This document shows, one piece after another, positions 45,135-54,957 of a stretch of DNA of 64,000 nucleotides. The DNA comes from Desulfovibrio sp. (lineage in GTDB: Bacteria > Desulfobacterota > Desulfovibrionia > Desulfovibrionales > Desulfovibrionaceae). The translations under genes and the position numbers were made by a program. The first letter of the stretch is position 1. Every line of letters begins with the position of its first letter. A model generated the notes under the pieces. That model was given only the letters and a program-made list of their open reading frames with translations. It had not been told where the DNA came from and searched no databases. The stretch is from assembly GCF_019422935.1 (NCBI RefSeq), contig NZ_JAHZCJ010000001.1, positions 346,127 to 410,126 of the forward strand, in the 5' to 3' direction.

Positions 45135-45155
45135 TTTGATACATGGTATATCAAA
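45135..45155. promoter_or_regulatory. Palindrome between the PrpR-like gene and its target operon
   Basis: TTTGATA and TATCAAA separated by 7 bp. It lies about 160 bp upstream of the -24 element at 45314, a usual enhancer distance, and just upstream of the activator's own start, so it could serve both. Confidence 0.5.
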
Positions 45156-45313
45156 TGAAACATAAATGAAACAGATAGATGCAACATCATCATTCTGAAC
45201 TCGCCGGTATTCTGGGGCGGGCTGAAGGCAAAACAATACTTATTTATTGTAATATATTGTAAAATATGAATTTTTAAATTTATTTGTGCTGTCCTGCAAC
45301 TACTGGACTCTAC

Positions 45314-45329
45314 TGGCATGTCTCTTGCT
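45314..45329 (+). promoter_or_regulatory. Sigma-54 promoter of the hydroxyacid dehydrogenase operon
   Basis: TGGCATGTCTCTTGCT: GG and GC are 10 bases apart, with a clear TTGC -12 element, 46 bp before the start codon at 45375. Confidence 0.8.
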
Positions 45330-45374
45330 TTTTGGCGCAAGAATGCATTCGCCATGTTTCATTGGGAGGACACC

Positions 45375-46310
45375 ATGAGAGTTCATGTCATAGAACCCAT
45401 AGACGAAAGCGCCATGCGCAAACTGCGTGCCGAGGCGGAAGTAGTGGCGTGGGATGATCCGGAAAAAAACGACCTTTCCCGAGCGGATGCGGTCATTGTG
45501 CGCGCGGCGTCCGTCACGCGCGAGCAGATTCTTGCTGCACCGGGGCTGAAGGTTATTGGCAAGCATGGCGTTGGCGTGAACGCCATTGATCTGGTCACAG
45601 CCAAGGAGCGGGGCATACCTGTTGTGTATACCCCGCTGAGCAACGTAAATTCAGTAGCCGAACTGGTTTTTGGCTTTATTCTCGCCACTGCCCGCAAGCT
45701 GCGCGACAATATGGAGCACATACGCCGAGGGGCAGAGCGCATAGCCCCCGCAACTCTTACAGGCCTTGAGATTTCCGGGAAGTCGCTTGGCCTTGTAGGC
45801 TTCGGCAACATAGGTTCACGCGTGGCGCAGATTGCCGTGAACGGGTTCGGCATGGAGGTTCATGTCTACGATCCCTATATGAAAGCGGCCACAGCGAAAG
45901 AGCGCGGCGTGCACTTGCATGAAACTCTTGAAAGCATGCTGCGCGAGGCAGACTACATCAGCGTGAGTGTGCCACTTACCGAGACGACCAGAGGGCTCAT
46001 AGGCTCCGCGCAGTTTGCCTGCTGCAAGCCCACGGCCGTTATCGTCAGCACCGCGCGCGGCGGGGTTATTGACGAATCCGCCCTTTACGAGGCCTTGGCG
46101 CGCAAGACTATTTACGGCGCTGCCAGCGACGTATTTGTGCAGGAACCCCCCACCATGGAAAACCCTCTGCTGCAATTGCCCAACTTTATCGGCACCCTGC
46201 ATATAGGCGGCAGTACGCACGAATCGCTTGTGCGCGTTGGCAATACGGTTGTGGACGATGTGCTTGCCGTGTTGCACGGTGAAAAACCGCTCTATCCCTA
46301 TGCGGTATAG
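45375..46310 (+). CDS. D-2-hydroxyacid dehydrogenase (phosphoglycerate dehydrogenase-like)
   Basis: 311 residues, ATG 45375 with GGGAGGA upstream. NAD-dependent two-domain fold. The nucleotide loop is GLVGFGNIGSRVA, the catalytic Arg is in STARGGVIDESAL, the Glu in VFVQEPP and the His in LHIGGSTHES. It has no ACT domain, so it is not the biosynthetic SerA type but a catabolic 2-hydroxyacid dehydrogenase. First gene of a three-gene sigma-54 operon; it likely oxidises a hydroxyacid imported by the next gene product. Confidence 0.87.
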   Translation: MRVHVIEPIDESAMRKLRAEAEVVAWDDPEKNDLSRADAVIVRAASVTREQILAAPGLKVIGKHGVGVNAIDLVTAKERGIPVVYTPLSNVNSVAELVFGFILATARKLRDNMEHIRRGAERIAPATLTGLEISGKSLGLVGFGNIGSRVAQIAVNGFGMEVHVYDPYMKAATAKERGVHLHETLESMLREADYISVSVPLTETTRGLIGSAQFACCKPTAVIVSTARGGVIDESALYEALARKTIYGAASDVFVQEPPTMENPLLQLPNFIGTLHIGGSTHESLVRVGNTVVDDVLAVLHGEKPLYPYAV

Positions 46311-46347
46311 CCTTTTGTTTTAGCCTGTTACCGAAAAGGATTCCGCT

Positions 46348-47655
46348 ATGACTCAGACGGATACAACCACGTCGGTTGAAGAACAAAAATTGCGCGAAGC
46401 GAAAAAGGCCACTGCGGCCGCCGCATTCGGTACTTTTTTGGAATATTACGATTTTTCAGTATACGGCTACTGCGCTGCCCGCATATCCAAGGAATTTTTC
46501 CCCAGCGACAACCCCACGGTTTCATTGCTGTCCACCTTGGCCGTATTTGGTCTGGCCTTTATCGTCCGGCCATTGGGCGGCCTATTTTTCGGGCACATTG
46601 GTGACCGCTACGGGCGAAAACTTTCGCTTGTGGCTACGGTGGTGCTTATCGGTGTGGCCTGTACGGCCATCGGCTGCTTACCCACCTACGATCAGATAGG
46701 CATTGCTGCGCCTATCCTGCTGATTCTTTGCCGCATATTGCAAGGCTTTTCCGCCGGGGGCGAGATAGGCAGCGCGGCTTCGTACATTCGTGAATGGGCA
46801 CCCGCAGAACGCCGCTCCCTGTATCTTTCCTTTGTGCCCAGCGTGGCCAATTTGGGCAAGGCCGGGGCCGCTGGCCTTACCGGGCTGGCCGCCTATCTGT
46901 TTGTTGGCGAAAGCGCAAGCTGGGCCTGGCGCGTACCCTTTCTGGTGGCCATGCCCCTCATGCTCGGTTGCCTCTGGATGCGTCTAAAAATCGAGGATAC
47001 TCCCGACTTCACCAACATGAAGAACGAGGGCAAGCTTTCTGAGGCCCCCATCAAGGAGCTGATACATCAGTATCCAGCTTCACTGTGCAAGCTGTTCATG
47101 TACTCGCTGGTTCAGAACGTGGGCACGTACTGCGGTACCGTGTATGTCGCCATCTATATGCGCACAGTGCTGAAAATGCCTGCCACCGAAGTTGGCTTTA
47201 TCGTCCTGATAGCCGTGACCTGTGCGGCGCTCTTCATACCCTTGTTCGGCCTCATTACTGATCGCGTAGGCCCAGTTAAAACGCTGGTGGCCTGCTACGT
47301 CTGCTATATCGTGCTGAGCTATCCCTGCTACGCCATAATGGGCAAGGGCTTTGGCATGGCCATCTTTGCACTGGTTACCACCATGATCCCTTATGCCTTG
47401 TGCCAGGCTGGGTCATATTCCATGTACCCGGAGCTGTTGCCACCCCGCGTGCGCAGCACAGGGGTTTCCTTCGGGCATAGCATGGGGGCTGTTTTGGGTG
47501 GGGCCACCACGCCGTTTCTGGCCACGTGGCTCATTTCCAAGTTCAACGACATCATGATTCCCGCCTATATCCTCATTTTTGTAGGTGCGCTGGGCCTGAT
47601 TAACCTGCTGATTCTCAAGAAGGCCGACCCCGCTGAAGGGCGTCGGTTCCGCTAA
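46348..47655 (+). CDS. MHS-family major facilitator transporter
   Basis: 435 residues, ATG 46348 with AAAGGA upstream. Twelve helices. Signatures: FLEYYDFSVYG in helix 1, RPLGGLFFGHIGDRYGRKLSL and GFSAGGEIGSAASYI. Same MHS branch as the carrier at 25010, though clearly a different member. It would import the hydroxyacid or related organic acid degraded by the enzymes on both sides. It lies between the dehydrogenase and the aldolase with short gaps. Confidence 0.88.
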   Translation: MTQTDTTTSVEEQKLREAKKATAAAAFGTFLEYYDFSVYGYCAARISKEFFPSDNPTVSLLSTLAVFGLAFIVRPLGGLFFGHIGDRYGRKLSLVATVVLIGVACTAIGCLPTYDQIGIAAPILLILCRILQGFSAGGEIGSAASYIREWAPAERRSLYLSFVPSVANLGKAGAAGLTGLAAYLFVGESASWAWRVPFLVAMPLMLGCLWMRLKIEDTPDFTNMKNEGKLSEAPIKELIHQYPASLCKLFMYSLVQNVGTYCGTVYVAIYMRTVLKMPATEVGFIVLIAVTCAALFIPLFGLITDRVGPVKTLVACYVCYIVLSYPCYAIMGKGFGMAIFALVTTMIPYALCQAGSYSMYPELLPPRVRSTGVSFGHSMGAVLGGATTPFLATWLISKFNDIMIPAYILIFVGALGLINLLILKKADPAEGRRFR

Positions 47656-47692
47656 GGGCCTTCCTTTAAACAACAGTGCTCTGGAGAAATAT

Positions 47693-48697
47693 ATGGAACT
47701 TTTTGATTGCACCCTTCGTGACGGCGGCAATGTGCTTGGCAACGGGTTTCCGGCTGATCTGACGGAACTTATGCTGAAAGGACTTGTTGATTGCGGCGTA
47801 CGGTATATCGAATACGGCAATGCCAATGGCATTGCCGCGGGCGAAGAGCAGGGTAAGGTCGCCCCGCTGACTGATGCCGAATATATGGCCCTGGCCAAGC
47901 CGCTGGTGGATAAGGCTCGTTTGGGCATGTTCATTCTTGCTGGCAACGCTACGGAAGCACGTGTGGCGGCGGCCGCAGAGGCTGGCCTGAGCTTTTTACG
48001 CGTTGGTGCCAATGCTGGTGATGGCGACAAGGCGCGTCAGGCTGTTGAGTTGGTAAAAAAGCACAAGCTTGAGGCCTGTTATTCAATGATGAAGGCCTAT
48101 GTGCTCAGCCCCGATGCCCTGGCCGACGAGGCCGCGCGATTGCAGGATATGGGCGTGGATATGGTGACCATTATGGATTCCGCAGGAACCATGATGCCGG
48201 ATGAAGTCTGCAGCTATGTAAGTAAAATGGTGCGGCGGGTGAGTATTCCCGTAGGTTTCCATGGGCATAACAATCTGGGTATGTCCGTGCCCAACGCAGT
48301 TGCGGCTTTCAGGGAAGGTGCCGCCATCATCGACTGTGGTTTGATGGGTATGGCCCGCAGCGCGGGTAATTTGGCAACGGAGATCGCGGTAGCCGTTTTT
48401 GACCGGCTCGGGGTTCGCTCGGCTGATCTGAACGTCCTTTTGCGGTTTATTGATGAAAAGCTTGCGCCCGCCATGGAGAAACACGGTTACAGGGCGCCTG
48501 TCGTGCCCCTTGATCTGGTCTTTGGCCTTGCGGGATGTCATTCTTCGAATACTGCGGCATTGCGCGAAGCTTCAAAGGAGTACGGCGTGGATATTTTTCG
48601 CCTTACCATGGCCGTTTCTGCTGAAAACCGCAAAAATCCTTCTAAGGACCTCATAAAACAGCACGCCTCCAAGCTTGCTGCTGCGCATTGCCTGTAG
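47693..48697 (+). CDS. HMGL-like/DmpG-type aldolase
   Basis: 334 residues, ATG 47693 with TGGAG upstream. A DRE-TIM metallolyase: the metal- and substrate-binding start is LFDCTLRDGGNVLG, and the HxH metal ligands are in VGFHGHNNLGMSVPNAV. Close relatives are 4-hydroxy-2-oxovalerate aldolases (DmpG/MhpE), but the partner acylating acetaldehyde dehydrogenase is missing and the LRDGxH histidine is replaced by Asn, so another 4-hydroxy-2-oxoacid or a different aldol reaction is likely. Last gene of the sigma-54 operon. Confidence 0.82.
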   Translation: MELFDCTLRDGGNVLGNGFPADLTELMLKGLVDCGVRYIEYGNANGIAAGEEQGKVAPLTDAEYMALAKPLVDKARLGMFILAGNATEARVAAAAEAGLSFLRVGANAGDGDKARQAVELVKKHKLEACYSMMKAYVLSPDALADEAARLQDMGVDMVTIMDSAGTMMPDEVCSYVSKMVRRVSIPVGFHGHNNLGMSVPNAVAAFREGAAIIDCGLMGMARSAGNLATEIAVAVFDRLGVRSADLNVLLRFIDEKLAPAMEKHGYRAPVVPLDLVFGLAGCHSSNTAALREASKEYGVDIFRLTMAVSAENRKNPSKDLIKQHASKLAAAHCL

Positions 48698-48775
48698 GGT
48701 TTGTGTCCGCCCGCGCACTGAGGTGCCTGGCGTGATCCCTTTTCCGTTGTGCGCAACCATCATATATTATGCAGT

Positions 48776-48815
48776 AAAAAGCGGGGGCCGCGCCGTTCAT
48801 TGCGTGGCCCCCGCT
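48776..48815 (-). terminator. Terminator between the aldolase and rhmA genes
   Basis: AGCGGGGGCC / GGCCCCCGCT stem (48780-48789 and 48806-48815) with, on the minus strand, TTTTTAC directly after it. It ends the rhm operon and may also act for the convergent operon. Confidence 0.75.
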
Positions 48816-48876
48816 GGTGGGGACATGTTCAGTGGTGTTGCAGGGTGCGAGGGAACACCTTGGCAATATCCACAGG

Positions 48877-49674
48877 CTAGTAACTGTTTTTTTTCCCGGT
48901 AGTTCCGGAAATGTTTTTGTAGGTGGCCAGTGCATTGTCCATGGCATCTATAAAGAGCATGGTGTCAACGGCAACGGCAACAAAAGTTGCGCCCCATTCA
49001 ACGCATTTGCGCGCCATAACCGGATCCACGGCGAGAATGCCGGGGGCTTTGCCCTTCTCGCGAATGCGGCGGATTGTGCGTTCAATTATTGCCGTAACTT
49101 CCGGGTGCCCGGCATCATCCGGATGCCCGAGAGAAGCTGAAAGGTCAGCAGGGCCAATAAACACGCCATCCACGCCTTCCACATCAATAATCTCATCCAG
49201 ATTTTCAAGCGCCTTGCGGCTTTCAACCTGAACAAGCAGGCACAGGTTTTCTTCCGCTTGCGCCATGTAATTGGGTACGCGGCTCCAGCGGGAAGCCCGC
49301 GCAATACTGGCTCCAACTCCGCGCACGCCATGAGGGGGATACCGCAAGGCGTTCACCATGCGGCGGGCGTCGTCCGCAGTGTCCACCATGGGAACCAGAA
49401 CTGTCTGCGCGCCAATATCCAGCACCTGTTTCAGCAGTGCTTTATCACCTTCAAGGGGGCGCACCACCGGGTGCGCCGGATAGGGCGCCACGGCCTGCAG
49501 TTGCGCCAGCAGCGTCTGCACATTGTTTGGCGCATGTTCTCCGTCAATCAACAGCCAATCGTAATCGCACGTGGCCGCCATTTCCGCAATGTAGGATGAG
49601 GCGGTGCTCAGCCAAAGACCTATCTGCACTTCGCCACGGGAAATGGCTTCCTTGAACCTGTTCTTCTGTTTCAT
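48877..49674 (-). CDS. rhmA: 2-keto-3-deoxy-L-rhamnonate aldolase
   Basis: 265 residues. HpcH/HpaI family; its run of motifs is nearly that of E. coli YfaU/Rhm[25 protein letters not shown] with the catalytic His, [41 protein letters not shown], and the metal ligands in VQVESRKAL and [12 protein letters not shown]. It cleaves 2-keto-3-deoxy-L-rhamnonate to pyruvate and L-lactaldehyde. Last gene of rhmR-rhmD-rhmT-rhmA, 27 bp after rhmT. Confidence 0.93.
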   Translation of the reverse strand: MKQKNRFKEAISRGEVQIGLWLSTASSYIAEMAATCDYDWLLIDGEHAPNNVQTLLAQLQAVAPYPAHPVVRPLEGDKALLKQVLDIGAQTVLVPMVDTADDARRMVNALRYPPHGVRGVGASIARASRWSRVPNYMAQAEENLCLLVQVESRKALENLDEIIDVEGVDGVFIGPADLSASLGHPDDAGHPEVTAIIERTIRRIREKGKAPGILAVDPVMARKCVEWGATFVAVAVDTMLFIDAMDNALATYKNISGTTGKKNSY

Positions 49675-49701
49675 GGTGTGTACTCGTTATTTTGCAAGTC
49701 G

Positions 49702-50985
49702 CTATGCCGACTGCTTTTCAGGTTGCGCTTTTTTGTCCTTGCGCAACATCATAATGGCGATGGAACCGATTATGGTGATGACTGCAAGCGTCAGCAGACC
49801 GGCCAATTTGTTGCCAAACAGGATATCGGCCTGAGCCTTGATGTTAGGGGCAAGAAAACCGCCGATTGCGCCAAACATATTGGTAAATCCGATACCAGCG
49901 GCAAGTGCCGCGCCCGTGAGCATGCTCGTGGGCATTGTCCAGAATACGGGCTGAACCGCAATAAATCCCGCCGCGGCAAAACACAAGGCCACAATTGCTA
50001 TAACCGGACTTGCCAGCGCGGAAACGCCAATGCCAATGCCCGCCATAAGCAGGGTAAGGGCGGCGATGTTGCGCCGTTCACCCGTGCGGTCTGAATAGCG
50101 GGGAATGTAATAGGTGCCGAAGAGGGCCGCAATCCAGGGAATTGCCGTAACAAGCGAAGCCTTGAAGCCAACGGCTGTACCCAGCAGCGCCGCCACCTGT
50201 GATGGTAGATAGAAAACCAGCCCGTAAACGCTGATTTGAATGATCATGTAAATGACGGCCAGATGCCACACGGTTTTATTGCGCATGCCGTCGCTGATGC
50301 GTGAAGTTGTTTTGCCGCTTTCTTCTGCCGCAAGCGTGGCAGCAAGATGATCTCTTTCAGCTTTACTGAGAAAACGCGCCTCAGCGGGGGTGTTGTCCAA
50401 ATACAGGAAGGTAGCCACACCAGCGAGAAGAGCCAGTCCGCCTTCAATGACAAACATCCAGTACCATCCAGGATGTCCCATGAAGCCGTGCATCTCGAGC
50501 AGCGCGCCGGATAAAGGAGAACCCAGAGTAAGCGCCAGCGGAGCACCCATATAAAAGAGCCCCATGATGCCAGCGCGCTTGCTTTGTGGAAACCACTGGG
50601 ATGTAAGGTAAATCATGCCAGGGAAGAACCCCGCCTCGGCCGCGCCCAACAGACTGCGAACAAGCAGAAATTTTATTTCCGTGTCCGCATAGGCCATGGC
50701 CGCTGAAAGCAGGCCCCACACAAGGGTAGTGCCGCCAATCCACGCCCGTGCGCCGAATTTTCGCATCAGCAGGTTGGCCGGAACCCCGAGCACAGCGTAA
50801 AAAACAAAGAAAATGCCGGCGCCCATGGCAAAAGCGCCGTCGCTCAAGCCAGTATCAATCTGATAGGCCTGTTTGGCGAATCCAATGTTCGCCCTGTCCA
50901 GAAATGCCAGAATATACAGCATCAGCATGAAAGGAATAAGCCGCAGGCGAGTTTTGTTGACAACCTGCTCAATATCAGGTGACAT
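49702..50985 (-). CDS. rhmT: L-rhamnonate transporter (MFS, ACS family)
   Basis: 427 residues from ATG 50985 with AGGAG six bases upstream. Twelve helices, anion:cation symporter branch: LILAFLDRANIGFAKQ-type start (YILAFLDRANIGFAKQAY), the GARAWIG loop, GAAEAGFFPGMIYLTSQWF. The position between rhmD and rhmA and the resemblance to E. coli YfaV make it the probable L-rhamnonate importer. Confidence 0.88.
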   Translation of the reverse strand: MSPDIEQVVNKTRLRLIPFMLMLYILAFLDRANIGFAKQAYQIDTGLSDGAFAMGAGIFFVFYAVLGVPANLLMRKFGARAWIGGTTLVWGLLSAAMAYADTEIKFLLVRSLLGAAEAGFFPGMIYLTSQWFPQSKRAGIMGLFYMGAPLALTLGSPLSGALLEMHGFMGHPGWYWMFVIEGGLALLAGVATFLYLDNTPAEARFLSKAERDHLAATLAAEESGKTTSRISDGMRNKTVWHLAVIYMIIQISVYGLVFYLPSQVAALLGTAVGFKASLVTAIPWIAALFGTYYIPRYSDRTGERRNIAALTLLMAGIGIGVSALASPVIAIVALCFAAAGFIAVQPVFWTMPTSMLTGAALAAGIGFTNMFGAIGGFLAPNIKAQADILFGNKLAGLLTLAVITIIGSIAIMMLRKDKKAQPEKQSA

Positions 50986-51108
50986 ATTCTGCTCCTGTTG
51001 CACGGTCATTAGCTATGGGAGAGAGGGCTGCCGGGGTGCCACCCGGTGGCCCGATTTTCGTGGCAGGGGTCGGAACCCCTTCGCGTCGAATTCATGGCCG
51101 ATCCTTTC
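50986..51108. repeat. Hairpin-containing spacer between rhmD and rhmT
   Basis: 123 bases. It includes AGGGGT/ACCCCT (51065-51080) with a CGGA loop and a GGGCCACC/GGTGGCAC-type stem, which could protect the rhmD message or slow polymerase before rhmT. Confidence 0.5.
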
Positions 51109-52314
51109 CTAGTGTTCAAAGGGGCGGACGATGTCGCACGCTCTGTTCAATTCAACGCCGAAACCAGGCTTATCCAGAGTTTCCTTGCTAATGCGTCCGT
51201 TCACCGGCACGGGTTCGTTGAGCAGAAGCGGGTGGAACTGCGGGCGTACCTCAAGGCAGTCGGGGCTGGTCATAAGATATTCGCTGAACGGGGTGTTGAC
51301 GAACGTGATGACGGCATGGTGCGAGTAGACGGAGGAGCCGTGCGGCACCACAAGTTGCCCGCGCGATTTGGCAATAGCCGCTATCTCGGTAAGTGTTGTA
51401 ATGCCGCCGCACCAGCCCACATCTGGCTGCATGATGTCCACGCCGGTGTCAGAAAGTGTGCCGAACGACTGGATGGTGCCATGGTGTTCGCCCGTGGTCA
51501 CCATCATGCCCGCAGGCACGTTGCGCTTCAGTTCCCTGTAACTGTCGTACTGTTGCGGGGGAAAGCATTCCTCAATCCATTTCAGATTGTACGGCGCGCA
51601 GGCGTGAGCCAGCTTGACGGCGTAATTCACGTCCTGGCTCATCCAGCAATCGAGCATCAGCCAAAAATCAGGGCCGCATTTCTCACGGTATTCCGCAACC
51701 ATGGCCGCATCTTTGCGAATGCCTTCGTCGCCGTCGTGCGGTCCCCAGTGAGTGGGCATTTTTCCGCCGATGAAGCCCATCTTCTGGGCAGCGTCAGGGC
51801 GCGCTCCAGTGGCATAAAAACGAATTTCGTCCCGAACAGCGCCGCCAAGCAGCTTGTAGACCGGCATGTCGAGCACTTTCCCGAACAGGTCCCACAAAGC
51901 CAGATCAACGCAGGAAATGGTGTTCATGACCACGCCGCCTGAGCCAGAGTAGTACATGGTGGCGTTAATCATTTGGTCGTGAATAAGTTTGATGTCGCTG
52001 ACGCAACGGCCTTCAATGAAACGGTTAAGGTGCTTTTCAACAATAAAGCAGCCAAGTTCGCCGCCGGTGGAAATGGCAAAACCGGTAACACCGTTTTCCG
52101 CTTCAACTTCAACAATAAGGGTGCCCAGCACATTGATGCCGAAAGACTGACGCGACTGCTCATACTTCTTGTACTTGCTCATAGGCGTGGCAATGTGGTC
52201 GTCGATCCAGTGTTTTCCTGCCTGGTCATGGTAGTCTCCGCCACCACCCGCAGCCTTGGCAGTCGCACCGCCGCAATAATACGCCCGAACCTGCTTGATT
52301 TTGGGAAGATTCAT
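51109..52314 (-). CDS. rhmD: L-rhamnonate dehydratase
   Basis: 401 residues, ATG 52314 with GGAGG upstream. Enolase superfamily, mandelate racemase group. It follows E. coli YfaW/RhmD closely along its whole length, e.g. GGGDYHDQ and [14 protein letters not shown] near the start, [29 protein letters not shown], the Asp and Glu metal ligands in [19 protein letters not shown] and VTTGEHHG, and the general-base His in [12 protein letters not shown]. It dehydrates L-rhamnonate to 2-keto-3-deoxy-L-rhamnonate. The tight match suggests recent transfer or strong constraint. Confidence 0.95.
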   Translation of the reverse strand: MNLPKIKQVRAYYCGGATAKAAGGGGDYHDQAGKHWIDDHIATPMSKYKKYEQSRQSFGINVLGTLIVEVEAENGVTGFAISTGGELGCFIVEKHLNRFIEGRCVSDIKLIHDQMINATMYYSGSGGVVMNTISCVDLALWDLFGKVLDMPVYKLLGGAVRDEIRFYATGARPDAAQKMGFIGGKMPTHWGPHDGDEGIRKDAAMVAEYREKCGPDFWLMLDCWMSQDVNYAVKLAHACAPYNLKWIEECFPPQQYDSYRELKRNVPAGMMVTTGEHHGTIQSFGTLSDTGVDIMQPDVGWCGGITTLTEIAAIAKSRGQLVVPHGSSVYSHHAVITFVNTPFSEYLMTSPDCLEVRPQFHPLLLNEPVPVNGRISKETLDKPGFGVELNRACDIVRPFEH

Positions 52315-52368
52315 TTTTTCCTCCATGTTGCTGGTTAGTTGTCCGCCTGAAACAGAAGGCTGCGCGCC

Positions 52369-53112
52369 TTACCCGTTCCAACCCAGATCACGTGATATGT
52401 CTTTCGCGCAGGCAACAACACCGCGCGCAAGCTCCGGAACGGTATCGTCCGATATCTGCATGGACGCGCCAACAACCGAAATTGCTCCGGCCAGCGCGCC
52501 CCTTGCGTCAAATACAGGGGCGGCCACGCAACGCACGTCCGGCTCGTCTTCCCCATTGTCAAACCCCCATCCTTGTTGGCGAATGCGTGCCAGTTCCACA
52601 CGTAGAGCCTCAGAATTGGTGATGGAAGTGGGGGTGGTGCCCACAAACGTTGTCCCGGCAATAATGGATTCGCGAATGCTGTCCTGCTGCCATGCCAAGA
52701 GGCACTTCCCAAGGGCCGATCTGTATAGAGAAAGCCTTTTACCCACGTAGGAACGTACGCTTATGGTACCCTGCGATTCAATTTTCAGAATATAGTAGGC
52801 AGAATCACCGTCCACTATGCCGAAGTGACAGAGTAAACCAGTGCGCTCCATAAGAACGGTAAGGTGCGGACGGGATATTTCGCGGACATCCAGCTGCGCC
52901 GCGGCTTTTTCTCCCAGGGCGATGAGCCTTACCCATAATCGGTAATTGCCTCTGTCATCCTGTTTTACCAGGCGGAGTTCTTGTAATTCTTTTAGCAAAA
53001 GGTAAGCAGTGCTTTTGGGCATGCCGGAATGTTCAATCAACTGCGCTGTGTTGGCTGAGCCTTGCTCCGCCAGACACTCAAGAATCGCCATAGTTCTTTG
53101 TAATGTTGACAT
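52369..53112 (-). CDS. rhmR: IclR-family regulator of the rhm operon
   Basis: 247 residues from ATG 53112. An N-terminal winged helix (LQRTMAILECLAEQGSANTAQLIEHSGMPKSTAYLLLKELQE) and a C-terminal GAF-like IclR ligand domain (about 80-247) with CHFGIVDGDSAYYILKIES and GRKLSLYRSALGKCLLAW-like YVGKRLSLYRSALGKCLLA. In E. coli an IclR regulator (YfaX) also heads this cluster. Palindromes overlap its promoter, so autoregulation is likely. Confidence 0.87.
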   Translation of the reverse strand: MSTLQRTMAILECLAEQGSANTAQLIEHSGMPKSTAYLLLKELQELRLVKQDDRGNYRLWVRLIALGEKAAAQLDVREISRPHLTVLMERTGLLCHFGIVDGDSAYYILKIESQGTISVRSYVGKRLSLYRSALGKCLLAWQQDSIRESIIAGTTFVGTTPTSITNSEALRVELARIRQQGWGFDNGEDEPDVRCVAAPVFDARGALAGAISVVGASMQISDDTVPELARGVVACAKDISRDLGWNG

Positions 53113-53118
53113 AGATTT

Positions 53119-53142
53119 TTCCAATATTTTGGAATGAATTCC
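53119..53142. promoter_or_regulatory. Probable IclR operator in front of rhmR
   Basis: Two overlapping palindromes: TTCCAATATTTTGGAA (53119-53134) and GGAATGAATTCC (53131-53142), immediately upstream of the rhmR start. IclR-type regulators bind such TTCC/GGAA symmetric sites. Confidence 0.6.
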
Positions 53143-53553
53143 TAATTGTTGAACTAAACCTAGGATGCAAGAAGATTTGTGTCAAGCAGTCCGCTCTTTC
53201 CATAGCAAAACGTGAACTCTCGACATCCACGAAAAATAATTTTTTCATGATATTAGTAGAATAGACGCGGTGGTGTATGAGCAAGGCCGGTAAAGGACGC
53301 GTACAAAAAAAGTGAAACAGGCAACATACCCGTTGACGCTGGAGAGCAGCAGGAAATCCTGAAAGCGGAAGCATAACCCACGGGCATGGCTGCGGTCTTG
53401 CGCCGCAAATGCTTGTTGCCAGGATAGGGTTCAGATATACACAGACTGACTCTATTACTTACAGAGTCCCCCCATGATTCTTATGGGGAAAAGCGCAAAA
53501 CCCATTTTGGATTGCGGCGCAGTCTGCATATGGCCGCAACCTTGGAGCAAAAA
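53143..53553. other. Divergent region between rhmR and aspA
   Basis: About 410 bases without a gene. The only structure noted is a hairpin GACTCT / AGAGTC with a 9-nt loop at 53448-53468, about 85 bp before aspA. Confidence 0.4.
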
Positions 53554-54957
53554 ATGAAAACGCGTGTGGAACACGATTTTCTTGGCGAAATGAAAATTCC
53601 TGCCAATGCCTATTACGGCGTGCAAACCATGCGGGCTGTGCAGAATTTTAGCATTTCTGGCCGCACAATCTCCCAATGCCCTTCGCTGATAAGGGCTTTG
53701 GCTTACGTAAAAAAGGCTGCGGCCCTTGCCAATGCGGAACTGGGCGCATTGCCTGCAAACATAAGCAAGGCCATCTGCGCCGCATGTGATGAACTGCTGG
53801 CGGGCAAACTGCACGACCAGTTTCCGGTGGACACCATACAGGGTGGGGCGGGCACCTCTACCAATATGAACGCCAATGAGGTTATTGCCAACCGCGCTCT
53901 GGAAATCATGGGGCATGAAAAGGGCGATTACCAGTATTGCCACCCCAACAACCACGTCAACTGTTCCCAATCCACCAACGATGCCTATCCAACAGCCTTC
54001 AGGCTGGCTCTGTATGCCGATCTGACCAACCTTATGGAGCACATGCGGTATATTCAGGGCTGCTTTGCGCGCAAAGGCGTGGAATTTGCCGATGTGGTAA
54101 AGATGGGCCGTACCCAGTTGCAGGATGCCGTGCCCATGACGTTGGGCCAGGAATTTTCGGCTTACGCAACAACCATAGGCGAAGACATTCTGCGCGTTGA
54201 AAAGAATCGTAAGCTGCTTCTTGAAATCAACCTTGGGGCCACGGCCATCGGCACCGGCATCAACGCGCCTTCAGATTATTCGCGTATTGTCTGCAACCAT
54301 CTCAGTAACCTTATCGGGCTCAATGTGGTGACGTCAGACAACTTGATTGAAGCCACATGGGACACAGGCAGCTATGTGCAGATTTCGGGTGTGCTCAAGC
54401 GTTTTGCCGTCAAACTTTCAAAAATCTGCAATGATCTTCGGCTGCTGTCTTCCGGGCCGCGCACGGGCATTAACGAGATAAACCTGCCGCGCCGTCAGCC
54501 GGGTTCCTCCATCATGCCCGGCAAGGTCAATCCCGTCATTCCCGAGGTGATCAACCAAATATGCTTTGACGTCATTGGCAAGGATATGACTGTAACCATG
54601 GCCGCAGAGGCGGGGCAACTTGAACTGAATGTCATGGAGCCGATAATTGCCCACACGCTTTTTTTGGCGGTGGAACGTCTGGGCATCGGATGCAGAACGC
54701 TTGGGGAAAAATGTGTGGAAGGCATTACCGCCAACAGGGAACGTTGCCTGGAACTCGTAATCAATTCCATCGGTATCGTGACCAATCTTGTGCCCGTTAT
54801 CGGTTACGAAAAATCGGCGGCAATAGCCAAAGAAGCCCTGGATACCAATAAATCCGTCTCTGAAGTGGCGCTTGCACATGGCGTGATGACTGCAGAACAA
54901 CTTGAGAAACTGCTTTCGCCCGAAAGCATGACCCGCCCAAGCCGCGCGCATCTGTAA
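53554..54957 (+). CDS. aspA: Aspartate ammonia-lyase
   Basis: 467 residues. ATG 53554 has GGAG six bases upstream and matches the family N-terminus (RVEHDFLGEMKIPANAYYGVQTMRA). Fumarase/aspartase superfamily with the three conserved regions: GTSTNMNANEVIANRA, NDAYPTAFRL and the signature SSIMPGKVNP (about residues 318-327). The RRQPGS stretch before the signature and overall pattern favour aspartase over class II fumarase. It interconverts L-aspartate with fumarate and ammonia, providing fumarate for respiration in anaerobes. Divergent from the rhm operon. Confidence 0.9.
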   Translation: MKTRVEHDFLGEMKIPANAYYGVQTMRAVQNFSISGRTISQCPSLIRALAYVKKAAALANAELGALPANISKAICAACDELLAGKLHDQFPVDTIQGGAGTSTNMNANEVIANRALEIMGHEKGDYQYCHPNNHVNCSQSTNDAYPTAFRLALYADLTNLMEHMRYIQGCFARKGVEFADVVKMGRTQLQDAVPMTLGQEFSAYATTIGEDILRVEKNRKLLLEINLGATAIGTGINAPSDYSRIVCNHLSNLIGLNVVTSDNLIEATWDTGSYVQISGVLKRFAVKLSKICNDLRLLSSGPRTGINEINLPRRQPGSSIMPGKVNPVIPEVINQICFDVIGKDMTVTMAAEAGQLELNVMEPIIAHTLFLAVERLGIGCRTLGEKCVEGITANRERCLELVINSIGIVTNLVPVIGYEKSAAIAKEALDTNKSVSEVALAHGVMTAEQLEKLLSPESMTRPSRAHL

